Positions 54,136-64,000 of a DNA stretch of 64,000 nucleotides are shown here, piece after piece (the first letter of the stretch is position 1; each line of letters opens with the position of its first letter). The DNA is from Henricia sp. BOLD:AAB3569 (Eukaryota; Echinodermata; Asteroidea; Spinulosida; Echinasteridae), in contig JBBELK010000096.1 of the NCBI GenBank assembly GCA_037783545.1, forward strand, positions 992,001-1,056,000, in the 5' to 3' direction. Below the pieces are notes generated by a model. The model worked only from the letters and a program-made list of their open reading frames with translations. It made no database searches and was not told the origin of the DNA. The translations under genes and the position numbers were made by a program.

Positions 54136-54597
54136 GGATGCTTTTGGGCTATAAAAATGAAATGGACACGACTGGAAAGATTATCAAAAAGTAGAATATA
54201 AAGATCAACATTACATTAATTGTATGGTTTGTTTTATTTTGTGTCAAAGGAATTTCTGCCATTTTGTAGAACCCAAATTTTTTTACTCCACAAAATGGTG
54301 GAACGTTTCCTATAGTCGCGGTTCAAGTCGCATTTTGGTAAAGGGGCGAGTAGGTTTTGGGCGAGTTGACTTAACTCCCATGTTATATGTGTGCAGGCAT
54401 CGATGCTGTACCAGTAGGTTCCATGTAGGTATTTTTTCCAAACATTTATTTGGTTAACAAAATTCATTAATTCACTTTCCGCACAATAGAAACTGCAAAT
54501 ATTTCTAACAAAACAAATTGTTAGATAATCACTGCTTAGGTCAATATGGTGTTAAATGAATCAAACTTGCCCATGTATTCAATACATCAACACAATA
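54136..54597. other. No gene seen
   Basis: Mirror frames of 77 codons on both strands (54224-54467) have no recognisable content. Confidence 0.4.
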
Positions 54598-54665
54598 TTA
54601 AGTGTGATTCCTGAGAACACGCTAAAAACTCATAATGTGCTCGGGTGGGAGTCGAACCCATGACA
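54598..54665 (-). repeat. tRNA-SINE fragment
   Basis: Minus strand gggttcgactcccacccgag (B box) then cacattatgagtttttagcg, matching the 11048 SINE around its 3' tRNA half. The head is missing. Confidence 0.65.
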
Positions 54666-55344
54666 CACCCCCCATCACACCCTATATTTGTGTCTAATTT
54701 ACATGACTTGGTCATTTTGAAGCTAGAAACTCTGTGAATTAGTCTGTCGGTGTTTTCGTCACACTTTTACGATGCAAAAACAAAGTTTCTCGTGTAACGC
54801 TTTAGGAGGAAACCAAAGTTATTTTGTCTAAAATTTCAAATTCTGAAATAAGTTTGCAAAATTGTTTGCGCTGCATGTTTATACAATATAACTAGAAATG
54901 CGCTTTCCTACCTTAGAATAGCGAATCGCCCGACATTGAAACCAAAATTAACCCGGTCACTGGCGCATACAACATGTACAAACTGTATATGGGCTGAAAA
55001 TCGCGAGATTGTTGTGATGCAATGCACTTTGACCTATGTGGGCACTGTCTGCTAGCTCTGTTGTGATTGGTCAGCGGTTCCGGCTTGATTCAATGACAGG
55101 TCAGAACTATGCATTCACCATGAAAGTACATGTACATTTTACCCACTGGTACCCAAATTAAAATAATTTGTGTATAAATCTATTTCCCAATCTGATAAAA
55201 TCTTAATTTAAAAGAGTTGACCCTTTCTTCTATTTAATGTTCTATCTTGGTTCAGGCAACAGGCATTTAATAGAATACAATCTCTTTTGTAATGTGGAAT
55301 GGCTAGAGCCGTTTGGTTTCAGATAACCAGTCCATCATATGCCG
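54666..55344. repeat. Repeat shared inverted with 60190-60410
   Basis: 54895-55118 (tgcgctttcctacctt, gcgaatcgcccgacattgaa, ctagctctgttgtgattggt) is the reverse complement of 60190-60420 with small differences. The rest shows no feature. Confidence 0.7.
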
Positions 55345-56165
55345 ACATGCTGAAAACAAGCTCAATGTCTTGTCCACCACAGCTTGAAGAGGTACCTCAT
55401 CTGGATGGACTTAGTTCACTTGCTTTTGTTAATGTCGTTGGATCCATCATGGATCCATGGCCTCCTTGATGACCAACGACGATTCTCTATGTCGCCGTTG
55501 GTTTGAATGCTACACATACCGGTGGACCAGTTGAGTTGTCCTATGTTGACTCAGTATAGGACCATATACTATATAGGTTGGTGGCGGTGGTAGCATAGCT
55601 TGCTGTTCCATATTCTTGTTTGTTCACGTCACCTGCATACAAAATAAAAATGCAAGGTAGCCTACATAAAATTCATTTTACAGCTAAAATTGCTCTATTT
55701 TCGCAATCAACAGTGCCACATCTCCAGAATATTTCTGGTCATCACATGACCGATCAACTTCCCAATTCAACGGACGAGTTGACTTCAACGGTCGAGTTGG
55801 TACGACGGTCGAGTTGGTAAACGGTCGAGTTAACGTGCACTCGGTACACACTGAACGATCGGTCGGTTTAGCGAACACAAAATCTCGTCAAACTTTACTT
55901 TTCGAAAATGCTAACCCACCAATGTATGTATCAGTCCCCTTAATACAACCATTTCTAGGACTAGGAGGCCACTAACCTTAAAACCGTGAAATTTCATCAA
56001 GTCGCTCAAAAATGGTGAAAATGTGCCACGAAGACCAACATTTCCCATGCCTTTACACGTGTTTTTTTGTCAAAAGCCGGCCCGCTAAAATGGCGATAGT
56101 CTGGCGCCGCGGTTACTTCACATAACCGGGCTCATTGCGGGTCCAGAATTTATATATACGTCCGT
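55345..56165. repeat. Right half of the large inverted-repeat pair
   Basis: Mirrors 52795-53060 (at 55345-55615) and 51495-51860 (at 55795-56165). Between them is a gtcgagttggtacgacgg patch. Indels of 3 and 9 bases relative to the left copy fall within the shared frame. Confidence 0.75.
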
Positions 56166-56224
56166 GCTCTAACCACGCCCAAGCCATAGATATATATACA
56201 CTGGATGTTGTATGCAATAGCAGT

Positions 56225-57530
56225 TGTCTATTTTATTTATTTATTTACTACATCCAACAGCGGAAGGACCGCCAATTACAGGAATGGGATCAATTAACAT
56301 AGATATTTGAATAACCACCAACTTCTAAGCTGAATTAGAAACGGCCAGAGACACCGGGGAATCCCTCCCCTTGCTCTTCACGAAAGAATGCTCTGGGATC
56401 TTTAAAGTGCGTTACCGAAAACTAACACACTGACTGGACCAGCGGCTTTATGGCCCGGTCACACATAGACGACGCACGGGGGACGCACGGCCCGCGCATT
56501 GAAAATTTGAAATTTGTGCCAGTGCGTTGTCGTTCGCTAGGTGTGCGTTATTATGCGTTACTCGTTCGTCGAGCGCGTTGGACCAACGTTATGCGTTCGA
56601 CGCCATTCGCTGTGTGCGTCGGGATTTTTTTGTGCATGCACAAAAATGAGCGCGGAGCTCGACGCATGAATGTACACGTCAAAAGGACGCCAGACACGCG
56701 CAGAGCGCGCTAGACCAACGCCAGACATATACGCGGAGCGCATGCACGCTGTGTATTCGTTGTAAGTTCGGCGGCTGTGGTCTAGCGAACGCCTAGTGCA
56801 AACCTAGCGCACACCTAGCGTGCTTCCAACGCATGCCCAGCGAACATGCGGCGAATATGAGCGTACGTGCTGAACGGGTCTTTAACGCACCCAACGTTCT
56901 TCTTGCGTGTTCCTAGCGTATAGTACCTGGCGTGTACGTAGCGTGTAGTCATAGGGTAAATAAGCGGGTCCCGCACCACCTCCTCATCACTTCTCCTCCA
57001 ACCCTCATGGGTGATGACAGAGGTTCCTACTGATCGTGCCTAGAAGAACCACCTCAGAAGATGAAATACGATCTACGAGCCGACGCTTTTTATATAGGCA
57101 CAGTCACGTGACAGCTGCCGTTCGCGGGCTGTGCGTTGAGCGCGCGGTGCATGCGCTGGCCATTCGTCCCACACGCTAGCATAGCAACACGTGATGCATT
57201 CGTTGGGGTTTTTGACATGTGCGCTCTGTATACGGTCTGTACGCGCTTTGTATGCGCCCAGTATACGCGCAGCGCGTCAGCAACACGCTATGCATTCGGT
57301 GTCAGCTCGCTAGCCTCTCCCAAATCCTGACAAAAGTTGGGCGCACAACGACGCACTGAACCTATTTTCAATTACATCCGTTCCGAAGGACGGAACAAGT
57401 GTGATTAACTAGTGCCTTGCTCAAGAGCACAAGTGCCACAACCCGTCACGGCCCGTATTCGAACCCTCATTCTAGTACTGGCACAGGAACTTGAGTTCGA
57501 CGCACTAGACCGCTCGGCTTTAACACGAGA
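56225..57530 (-). repeat. tRNA-SINE copy 2, split by a 0.9-kb insertion
   Basis: 56225-56451 (aaagaatgctctgggatctt, aactaacacactg) and 57366-57530 (ccttgctcaagagcacaag, ttcgaaccctca) are continuous in copy 3 (62338-62700). The break falls at gcttta | tacatcc, with tta at both edges. Confidence 0.8.
56452..57365. mobile_element. Insertion in the SINE, GGCCCGGTCACACAT element
   Basis: About 914 bases starting tggcccggtcacacatagac and ending gacgcactgaacctattttc. Very rich in gcgcgt/acgc/cctagcg short motifs. Possible 3-bp tta duplication; no long inverted ends. A similar start occurs at 31735 (minus). No transposase. CpG-rich and unlike its flanks. Confidence 0.65.
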
Positions 57531-57942
57531 ATTAAAGCCATGCGCCGGCCGCCATTGTACCCCAGAACAATGCTTGGCCTAGACTGCTCCCCGGTCCATA
57601 TGCGATCGCTTGCATTCCACTTAAACAGCTAGAATCCCCCCATCCACATTTTTTTAGTTTTTCTGTTTATCATGGAGGTGTATGTGTCTACAACACCATC
57701 ACAACTTGTTTTTCACAAAAAATCGACAGACTTTTGCTTAAAACGTAAAGCAGTTCCGACCCTCTTCACCCAAATTCTGAAACGCTCGAGGTCACTCGGC
57801 TTGTTTATCAACATGGTGTTGACGTCATCCTGAGAAACATACAAAACGGTCTGTGCAGTATTGAATGGAAAATACACGAAGTGAATGTTTATCATGCCTA
57901 TTTTGTCCTTGTAATTCAAAATACAAACGTGAAAAACACTTC
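57531..57942. other. No confirmed gene
   Basis: A 68-codon minus-strand frame (57713-57919) has mixed protein-like composition but no motif I know, no splice context and no second copy. 57580-57620 resembles the inner part of the 27-211 element (gcctagactg). Confidence 0.35.
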
Positions 57943-58592
57943 ATGTAATATGACAGCAATCTACTATTACCTGTTTTGTGAAAAAACGATGAAATTGTGG
58001 CTCACAGTGACTCTCTTTTGTAGTAAATACTGGTGCATTGCGACGAGTGGTTTTGTCACGGAACGACCGGCATTCACAGCGGTCTGTGTACGGTCCACTG
58101 CGGCGTAGTTTCCACGTGTTTGGACATCGGCCGTACAAGTTATAGAATGAGCGACTCATTTTTCTCTCTCTTGGTAATAGAAAAGAAAATCTTTCTGCTC
58201 TTTTTTTTTCATAGTGTCTGGTAAAACATGCAACCACGCAGCTACTGGGCATATCTCTGGCTTTTTGGAACAACAAAATTCTTCAAAAAACACCATCTAA
58301 AAGAGACGGTTTTCTAAGTTTTTTGCGTGTAAACGTATGGAGCTAACTATCGTGTTGACTTTTCTTTCTCAGGATTGCGTCACGGGGTCACGCGCATATC
58401 ATGAATACCTAATGAGCGTTTCAGAAATCGCGAAAATCTCATTTTCGAAAAGCGCACTTTTGCTTGCAATTTATCCACTTAAAACCGACAATTAAAAAAT
58501 AATAAAAATCCACGTCGGCAAGAGGGATGTTTGGACTATCGAAAAAAGCCTAAATGCTGGATTTTCGTCAAGGGGGATTCTTCCTCTTTAAC
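57943..58592 (+). repeat. Dispersed repeat family H, copy 2
   Basis: Counterpart of 19237-19905 in the same orientation (ttttgtcacggaacgaccgg, catgcaaccacgcagc, gcgtcacggggtcac). Confidence 0.8.
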
Positions 58593-58769
58593 AAATGTAG
58601 ACCATGATGTACTTGTAGACTAGTGAAGACGGTATTTGGTGGGGTACAATGGCGGACGGTGGCTTTAATTTTTATGGGGCGCCGTTCGTCAACTAATCAT
58701 TTAAGCGAATTATAGCATTTTTTCCCCCATGGTTTATCTTAATTCTGTGTAAATAATGCATTCAATTGT
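58593..58769. other. No feature
   Basis: Nothing recognised. Confidence 0.4.
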
Positions 58770-59400
58770 GTCAAAGGCCGTTTATGGTTTACAAACCTTT
58801 AAAACTTCGTTTTGTACCAACACGATTCTTTACAAAACAGGAAATATACTTGTAGCTGTGCAAATTCATTATTTACAAATAATGAAAATGACCTCGGCGT
58901 TCCATACTTTATTAATGAAACCGACGAGTGTACATTTCAATGGTTTACAAACAAGAGAATTGTATCGTTCATAGACAATTCCATGGTTTATAAATAGTGA
59001 ATACTGCACATTGCTGCACGTTTTTCTGGTTTACAAATAATACAAAACTATCCAGTGCGCAATTACATGGTTTATAAACCAAGAAACGTGCACCGGGGTC
59101 TGATTTTCTATGGTTTATAAATAATGAAAATTGGTTAGTGGACGTACAATTCCATGGTTTATAAACAATCTAAACTGCGCCGTTCTAATCAATTTTGTGG
59201 ATTCTGTGGTTTGTAAACAATTAAAAATAGTCAATAGGCGTGCATTTCGATGGTTTGTAAATAATTAAAAGTGATCGTTGGCTCACAATTTCATGGTTTA
59301 TAAATAATGAAAATGAACTAGTTAGCGTTGTCGCAAAATTTCATGGTTTACAAACAGAGAAAATTAAAGCTTTATACACTTGTCTGTCGTTTGTAAAGGT
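58770..59400 (+). repeat. Degenerate tandem array of tggtttataaa motif
   Basis: The core atggtttataaa(t/c)aatgaaaa, with g/c variants at one or two positions, recurs about 12 times between 58784 and 59350, every 40-60 bases. Linkers differ in sequence. Frames through it are artefacts. Confidence 0.7.
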
Positions 59401-59737
59401 TGACTATCGATAAAAAGAGAAGTATTATGCACTCGGTACATCTCAAAATACGATCATTGACGAACAATTGAAGGGTTTGTAAAGCATGAAATACAGCACG
59501 CTTCATAAACGTTTATTATAATCCAGTTTCATCCCGGTTAGAGGGCGCTCTTATACCCGTTGCGCGCCGGTTGCAAGAGCAATGGGTGCGTTCAATTAGC
59601 TATCATCGAGTCATAAGGGTGCTCGTTCAAAGTGTGAACAGTCCGGCAGACCATGGCAACAAAGGTATCTATGTGTACAGCTCATCGAACGCCACGGCAC
59701 AGCCTTCAGCGCGCGCGCGGGAAATTCCTGGTCACTG
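59401..59737. other. No gene seen
   Basis: Contains a gttagagggcgctctt string (59537) and a (GC)n run near 59711. No exon. Confidence 0.4.
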
Positions 59738-61825
59738 AAGGTGAGCCACCTGACTAAACCTAGCCGCGTATTGGGCCCAAAATCTCAGCCGCGGTCTTAA
59801 AATCTCAAACGCATGTAGTAAAAGGTGGTCAAATCTTATTTTTTTATAAATTACACGAGTTCTGAGACTCTGGCAATGAAATTGTTAAAATTCTCATAGA
59901 AATGTATTTCTTTTCACGGTGTTACCTAACTCATTAATCTACCGGGCAGATCAAATTTTAAATGGTGCCAATTCGGTCCACTAATTAGTGGTTAATTAGA
60001 GGGCTAATGAGGAGTCTCCATTTTCCACTCTAAAAGTGACGAAAACTGTATACTGCTAACAAAGTATCCCTTTAAAAGTAAATGTACGCCACATAGTTTC
60101 AAAAATTTGCTTTTTTATTACATAATCCATTTGATCCGTCCATGGGGCAGATCAAATTTTGGAGGGGGCCAAATCGGTCCACTAATTAGTGGTCAATGCA
60201 TGATAGTTCCGACCTGTCAATCAACTGAACCCGCCGCGACCAATCACAACAGAGCTAGCAGACGGCGCCCACATAGATCAAAGTGATGCAATCATCACAC
60301 AATCACGCGATTTTCTGCCTATACAGTTTGTATGTTGTATGCGCCAGTGACCGGGTGAATTTTGGTTTCAATGTCGGGCGATTCGCTGTTCAAAGGTAGG
60401 AAAGCGCATTTTTATGAATATATGTCGTCCCTGCATTACCAGCCCTTCGCTAGCTCAGTGTGTGCTAGTATGGTAACTGTCGACCCTAAAACATAAGTAC
60501 CTTTGAGTTTTCTCCAATGAATCTGTGCTTTCCGTTGAAAGTCCCATTGCTTTGTGCGTTGCTAACTAGGCAAACTCGGAACTATGCATTAGAGGGCAAT
60601 GAGGAGTCTGGTTTATAATATAAAAATGCCGAAAACTGAATACTGCTGACAAAATGTCCCTTTAAAAGTAAATGTAAATGGTTATGTAATAAAAATGCAA
60701 ATTTTTCAAACTATGTGGTGTACATTTACTTTTAAAGGGACCGTTTTGTCAGCAGTATTCAGTTTCCGGGGTCACGGTCTCAGATGTTCCGCGTGCTCAG
60801 ATGTTCCGATGACGTCACGGAACAGTTTAGCACGTTGCGTGCACGATCTCAGATGTTCCGCGTGCTCACATGTCCCGGTGTAAAAGGTGAAACTGTCCCC
60901 TTGCGAATGTGTCTGGCCTCATCGTACGTGTGTTTCTTTGCCTGCACACTCTCTTCCGACTCTCAGAAAGCCCTGCTGCATGCGTAAGACCCCTTGCTCA
61001 AGTAATAAATTATTTGTTCGTTTTTTTCTCTAAATACGGCGAAACGGCATGAACGCTCCGCGGCCGCCATCTTGCGAAAATGAGACTACCGTATATCCCC
61101 GTACGCATACGGTACCCTACCAGAAACGTGGAGAAACCTGTGACCATACCCAGTACCTGTACATACTGCGCGCTACGTACATGGCGCGAATTCTGCTGAT
61201 CAACTCAGCACTTCACCTAAACTGGTATAATTACGTATGCTGTGCACATGACGTTCCGTGACGTAAGCTACCATATTTGGTCATCGGAACATCTGAGCAC
61301 GCGGAACATCTGAGATCGGGACACCGGCACTTTTATATTGGAAACCAGACTCCTTATTAGCCCTCTAATTACCCACTAATTAGTGGACCGATTTGGCCCC
61401 CTCCAAAATTTGATCTGCCCCATGGACGGAACAAATGGATTATGTAATAAAAAATTTTTCAAACTATGTGGTGTACATTTTTTTTTAAAGGGACCATTTT
61501 GTCAGCAGTATTCAGTTTTCGGCATTTTTATATTATAAACCAGACTCCTCATTAGCCCTTTAATTAACCACTAATTAGTGGACCGAATTGGCACCATTTA
61601 AAATTTGATCTGCCCGGTAGATTAATGAGTTAGGTAACACCGTGAAAAGAAATACATTTCTATGAGAATTTTAACAATTTCATTGCTAGAGTCTCAGAAC
61701 TCGTTTAATTTATAAAAAATAAGATTTGACCACCTTTTACTACATTCGTGAGATTTTAAGACCGCGGCTGAGATTTTGGGCCCAATACGCGGCTAGGTTT
61801 AGTCAGGTGGCTCACCTTCGTTGCA
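59738..61825. repeat. 2.1-kb nested foldback
   Basis: Outer arms (aaggtgagccacctgactaa at the left; ttagtcaggtggctcacctt at the right) are complementary over about 450 bases. Both contain ccactaattagtggac and gatctgcccggtagat. Inside are further inverted copies of ccactaattagtgg and acttttaaagggacc blocks, a copy of the 54895 repeat, and the 60767-61325 element. No coding frame. Confidence 0.85.
60767..61325. repeat. MITE with tcagatgttccgcgtgctca ends
   Basis: Left end gtctcagatgttccgcgtgc repeated, then gatgacgtcacgga. Right end gtcatcggaacatctgagca with cgcggaacatctgaga. About 45-base inverted ends, each with a direct repeat of cagatgttccg. Inserted in the 2.1-kb foldback. A YY1-like ggccgccatcttgcg lies at about 61061. 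Confidence 0.75.
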
Positions 61826-62337
61826 ACGGGGTCCGCCAGCCTACCTCTCTAGCCAGGCCCCGCCTCACCCACCAGGACCTCCACGCTCAGGCCCCAGCGA
61901 ACACGTGTGGCGCTGTGCATGGTTACTATACTAGACTGCAGCATGCATTCAATATACAGCGTTGTACGACTTGTATACGTCAGCAGATACACTGTACATA
62001 TGTACGTGTAGAAGCAGTGTAGTTTTGTGACACAAGTCAAGATATTTCTTGTAGTCGCACACAGTAAGATTAGTCCATGTGTCTGTGTATGTGTATATGG
62101 GCGGACTGTTGCCATATTTTATGATGCAGCCAAGCACTATTATAGTGTTTTTTTTCTCTCAAAAGATTTCATGCGATTGGTATTAATTCCGTTTACTGGT
62201 CGCTTCTGAGACGCCGTGTGATAAGTATATGGAACATGGCAGAAAGGAAATGTTGTTAGTAACAAGTAAATTGTTGAATGTTTTTCACTCCTAGATTCAT
62301 TTCCCTCTAAAATATTAACACGTTGTGGTGGATATTG
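61826..62337. other. No gene seen
   Basis: GC-richer 61826-61930 then A/T-rich. Overlapping short frames on both strands carry no recognisable protein. Confidence 0.4.
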
Positions 62338-62700
62338 AGTTATTATTATTATTATTATTTCTTTCTGGTATTCATACCAAGGATTCCTCAATAGTGCTCA
62401 TTGCACTGTCACTCGCAAGCGTGAGGAAACCGATGAAGAATTAGAATTAGAAATGGCCAGAGACACCGGGGATGATCCCCCTTGCTCTTCACGAAAGAAT
62501 GCTCTGGGATCTTGAGTGCGTTTCCATTACCTAACACACTGGACCAACGGCTTTACATCCCTTCCGAAGGATGGAGCAAGTGTGGTTGAGTGCCTTGCCC
62601 AAGGGCACAGGTACCGTAGCCGTGGGGAGGTTCGAACCTGCAACCCCAAGTTTTCACCTGTGATTGCGAGTCAATGACCTAAACCGCTCGGCTATAAGGA
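62338..62700 (-). repeat. tRNA-SINE copy 3, intact
   Basis: Minus strand: gccgagcggtttaggtcatt with A-box-like start, B box ggttcgaacctc near 62630, gcccttgggcaaggcac, then ctcacgcttgcgagtgacag and an (AAT)n tail at 62338-62360. Reference copy for the split one at 56225-57530. Confidence 0.85.
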
Positions 62701-63000
62701 GAATGGCGACCAGTAAACGGAATTCTTTCCCTGCGATTGATTGGCATCACGGCGGAACATACATTTTCGCGATCAACGCATGCGGTCAATGCAATTGCAA
62801 ACATTTGCTCCATAATTAGTCTGGAAGGGATTCACGATTCCTCCATCTTTTTTCTACCAAACGCGATTTACTATAACCACGCAAAATTTGATGTAAATTG
62901 AGTTAGTTGACCATTGTTTAGATCCTAATATTTCATTATTAAAAATGACTTATATTGTCAGTAAACTTGTGCAGATTCAACATTTTCTCAGAGCATCAGG
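62701..63000. other. No feature
   Basis: 62701-62725 (gcgaccagtaaacggaattc) repeats a string found at about 52770. Otherwise nothing. Confidence 0.4.
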
Positions 63001-64000
63001 GGTCCCAGCTTGGATGTATGCCTATATATAGCTAGCTCGAATCACAGGGCATCAGAGGTCCCGGCGTGGAGGTAGCTCGATCCTCAGAGCACGAGGGGCC
63101 CCAGCGTTGAGGTAGCTTGATATCCTCAGAACATCAGGGGCCCCGGCGTGGAGGTAGCTCGATTTGGATCCTGAGAGCATCCGAGAGGTCCTAGTGTGGA
63201 CGTAGCACGATCCTCAGAGCATCAGGGGCCCCATCGTGGAGGTAGCTCGATCCTCGGAGCATCAGAGGTCCCAGCGTGGAGGTAGCTCGATCCTCAGAGC
63301 ATCGGGGGCCCCTAGCAGCGTGGACGTAGCACGATCCTCAGAGCATCAGGAGCCCCGGCGTGGAGGTAGCTCGATCCTCGGAGCACGAGGGGCCCCAGCG
63401 TTGAGGTAGCTTGATATCCAAAGAACATCAGGGGCCCCAGCGTGGAGGTAGCTCGATTTGGATCCTGGGAGCATCCGAGAGGTCCCAGTGTGGACGTAGC
63501 ACGATCCTCACAGCACCAGGGGCCCCATCGTGGAGGTAGCTCGATCCTCGGAGCATCAGAGGTCCCAGCGTGGAGGTAGCTTGATTCTCAGAGAATCAGA
63601 GGTCCCAGCGGGGAGGTAGCTCGATCCTCAGAACATCAGGGGCCCCAGCGTGGAGGTAGCTCGATCCTCGGAGCATCCGAGAGGTCCCACTGTGGAGGTA
63701 GCTCGATCCTCAGAGCTTCAGGGGCCCCAGCGTGGAGGTAGCTTGATATCCAAAGAACATCAGGGGCCCCAGCGTGGAGGTAGCTCGATTTGGATCCTGG
63801 GAGCATCCGAGAGGTCCCAGTGTGGACGTAGCACGATCCTCAGAGCACCAGGGGCCCCATCGTGGAGGTAGCTCGATCCTCGGAGCATCAGAGGTCCCAG
63901 CGTGGAGGTAGCTTGATTCTCAGAGAATCAGAGGTCCCAGCGGGGAGGTAGCTCGATCCTCAGAACATCAGGGGCCCCAGCGTGGAGGTAGCTCGATCCT
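63001..64000 (+). repeat. 40-bp minisatellite with higher-order structure
   Basis: Unit around gtggaggtagctcgatcctc plus ggagcatcagaggtcccagc, about 24 units to the right edge, with variant units (agcacgatcc; gatttggatcctggg; gatatccaaagaac). The variant with gatatcc recurs at about 63119, 63413 and 63745, giving longer repeats of about 294 and 332 bases. The array runs off the window. Open frames are repeat translations. Confidence 0.9.

Noticed and set aside
57713..57919. 68-codon minus-strand frame
   Set aside because: Composition is passable, but there is no known motif, no splice context and no second copy; kept only as a note.
63650..63871. 73-codon frame
   Set aside because: Translation of the 40-bp minisatellite.

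Overview
This 64 kb window is nuclear DNA from an animal, most likely a marine invertebrate deuterostome (an echinoderm seems most plausible; a hemichordate or cephalochordate is not excluded). The evidence is spliceosomal introns with GT/AG borders, two bilaterian genes, tRNA-derived SINEs, LINEs, and a very dense load of foldback/MITE elements. The species call is inference from gene order and repeat style, not from a species-specific marker.

Two real genes are visible, both on the minus strand. At the left edge are the first two coding exons (2629-2567 and 2362-1376) of an Sp1/Sp3/Sp4-type transcription factor, with the Sp box and a glutamine-rich activation region. Its zinc-finger exons would lie left of base 1. 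From 43274 down to 13387 lies a complete OLA1 gene (Obg-like ATPase 1). I could join 12 coding exons in phase into 397 codons plus stop, including a 16-nt microexon and an upstream 5' UTR splice acceptor. In human the SP3 and OLA1 genes are also neighbours in the same relative orientation (recalled from memory), so this looks like conserved microsynteny.

Almost everything else is repeats. Introns of OLA1 carry a Tc1-like element with a transposase remnant (16466-17283), two hAT-type non-autonomous elements that share an expanding internal array (13976-14918 and 40001-41104), a PIF/Harbinger-like MITE pair, several MITE families, and an L2/CR1-like LINE inserted inside a second endonuclease/RT LINE (23530-27545). 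Upstream of OLA1 (43-64 kb) I find no convincing gene. That part holds four Helitron-like copies (41.9-48.5 kb), a 1.96-kb tandem duplication (45786-49708), a 551-bp palindrome with arms that look identical (50143-50693), large inverted-repeat blocks (51.5-56.2 kb), an AT-rich motif array (58770-59400), a nested 2.1-kb foldback (59738-61825), a tRNA-SINE and a 40-bp minisatellite with higher-order structure running off the right end.

The Sp factor is a nuclear DNA-binding regulator and OLA1 a cytosolic P-loop ATPase/GTPase. Nothing in the sequence says that they act together beyond being linked. No bacterial-style operon, CRISPR array or phage is present.
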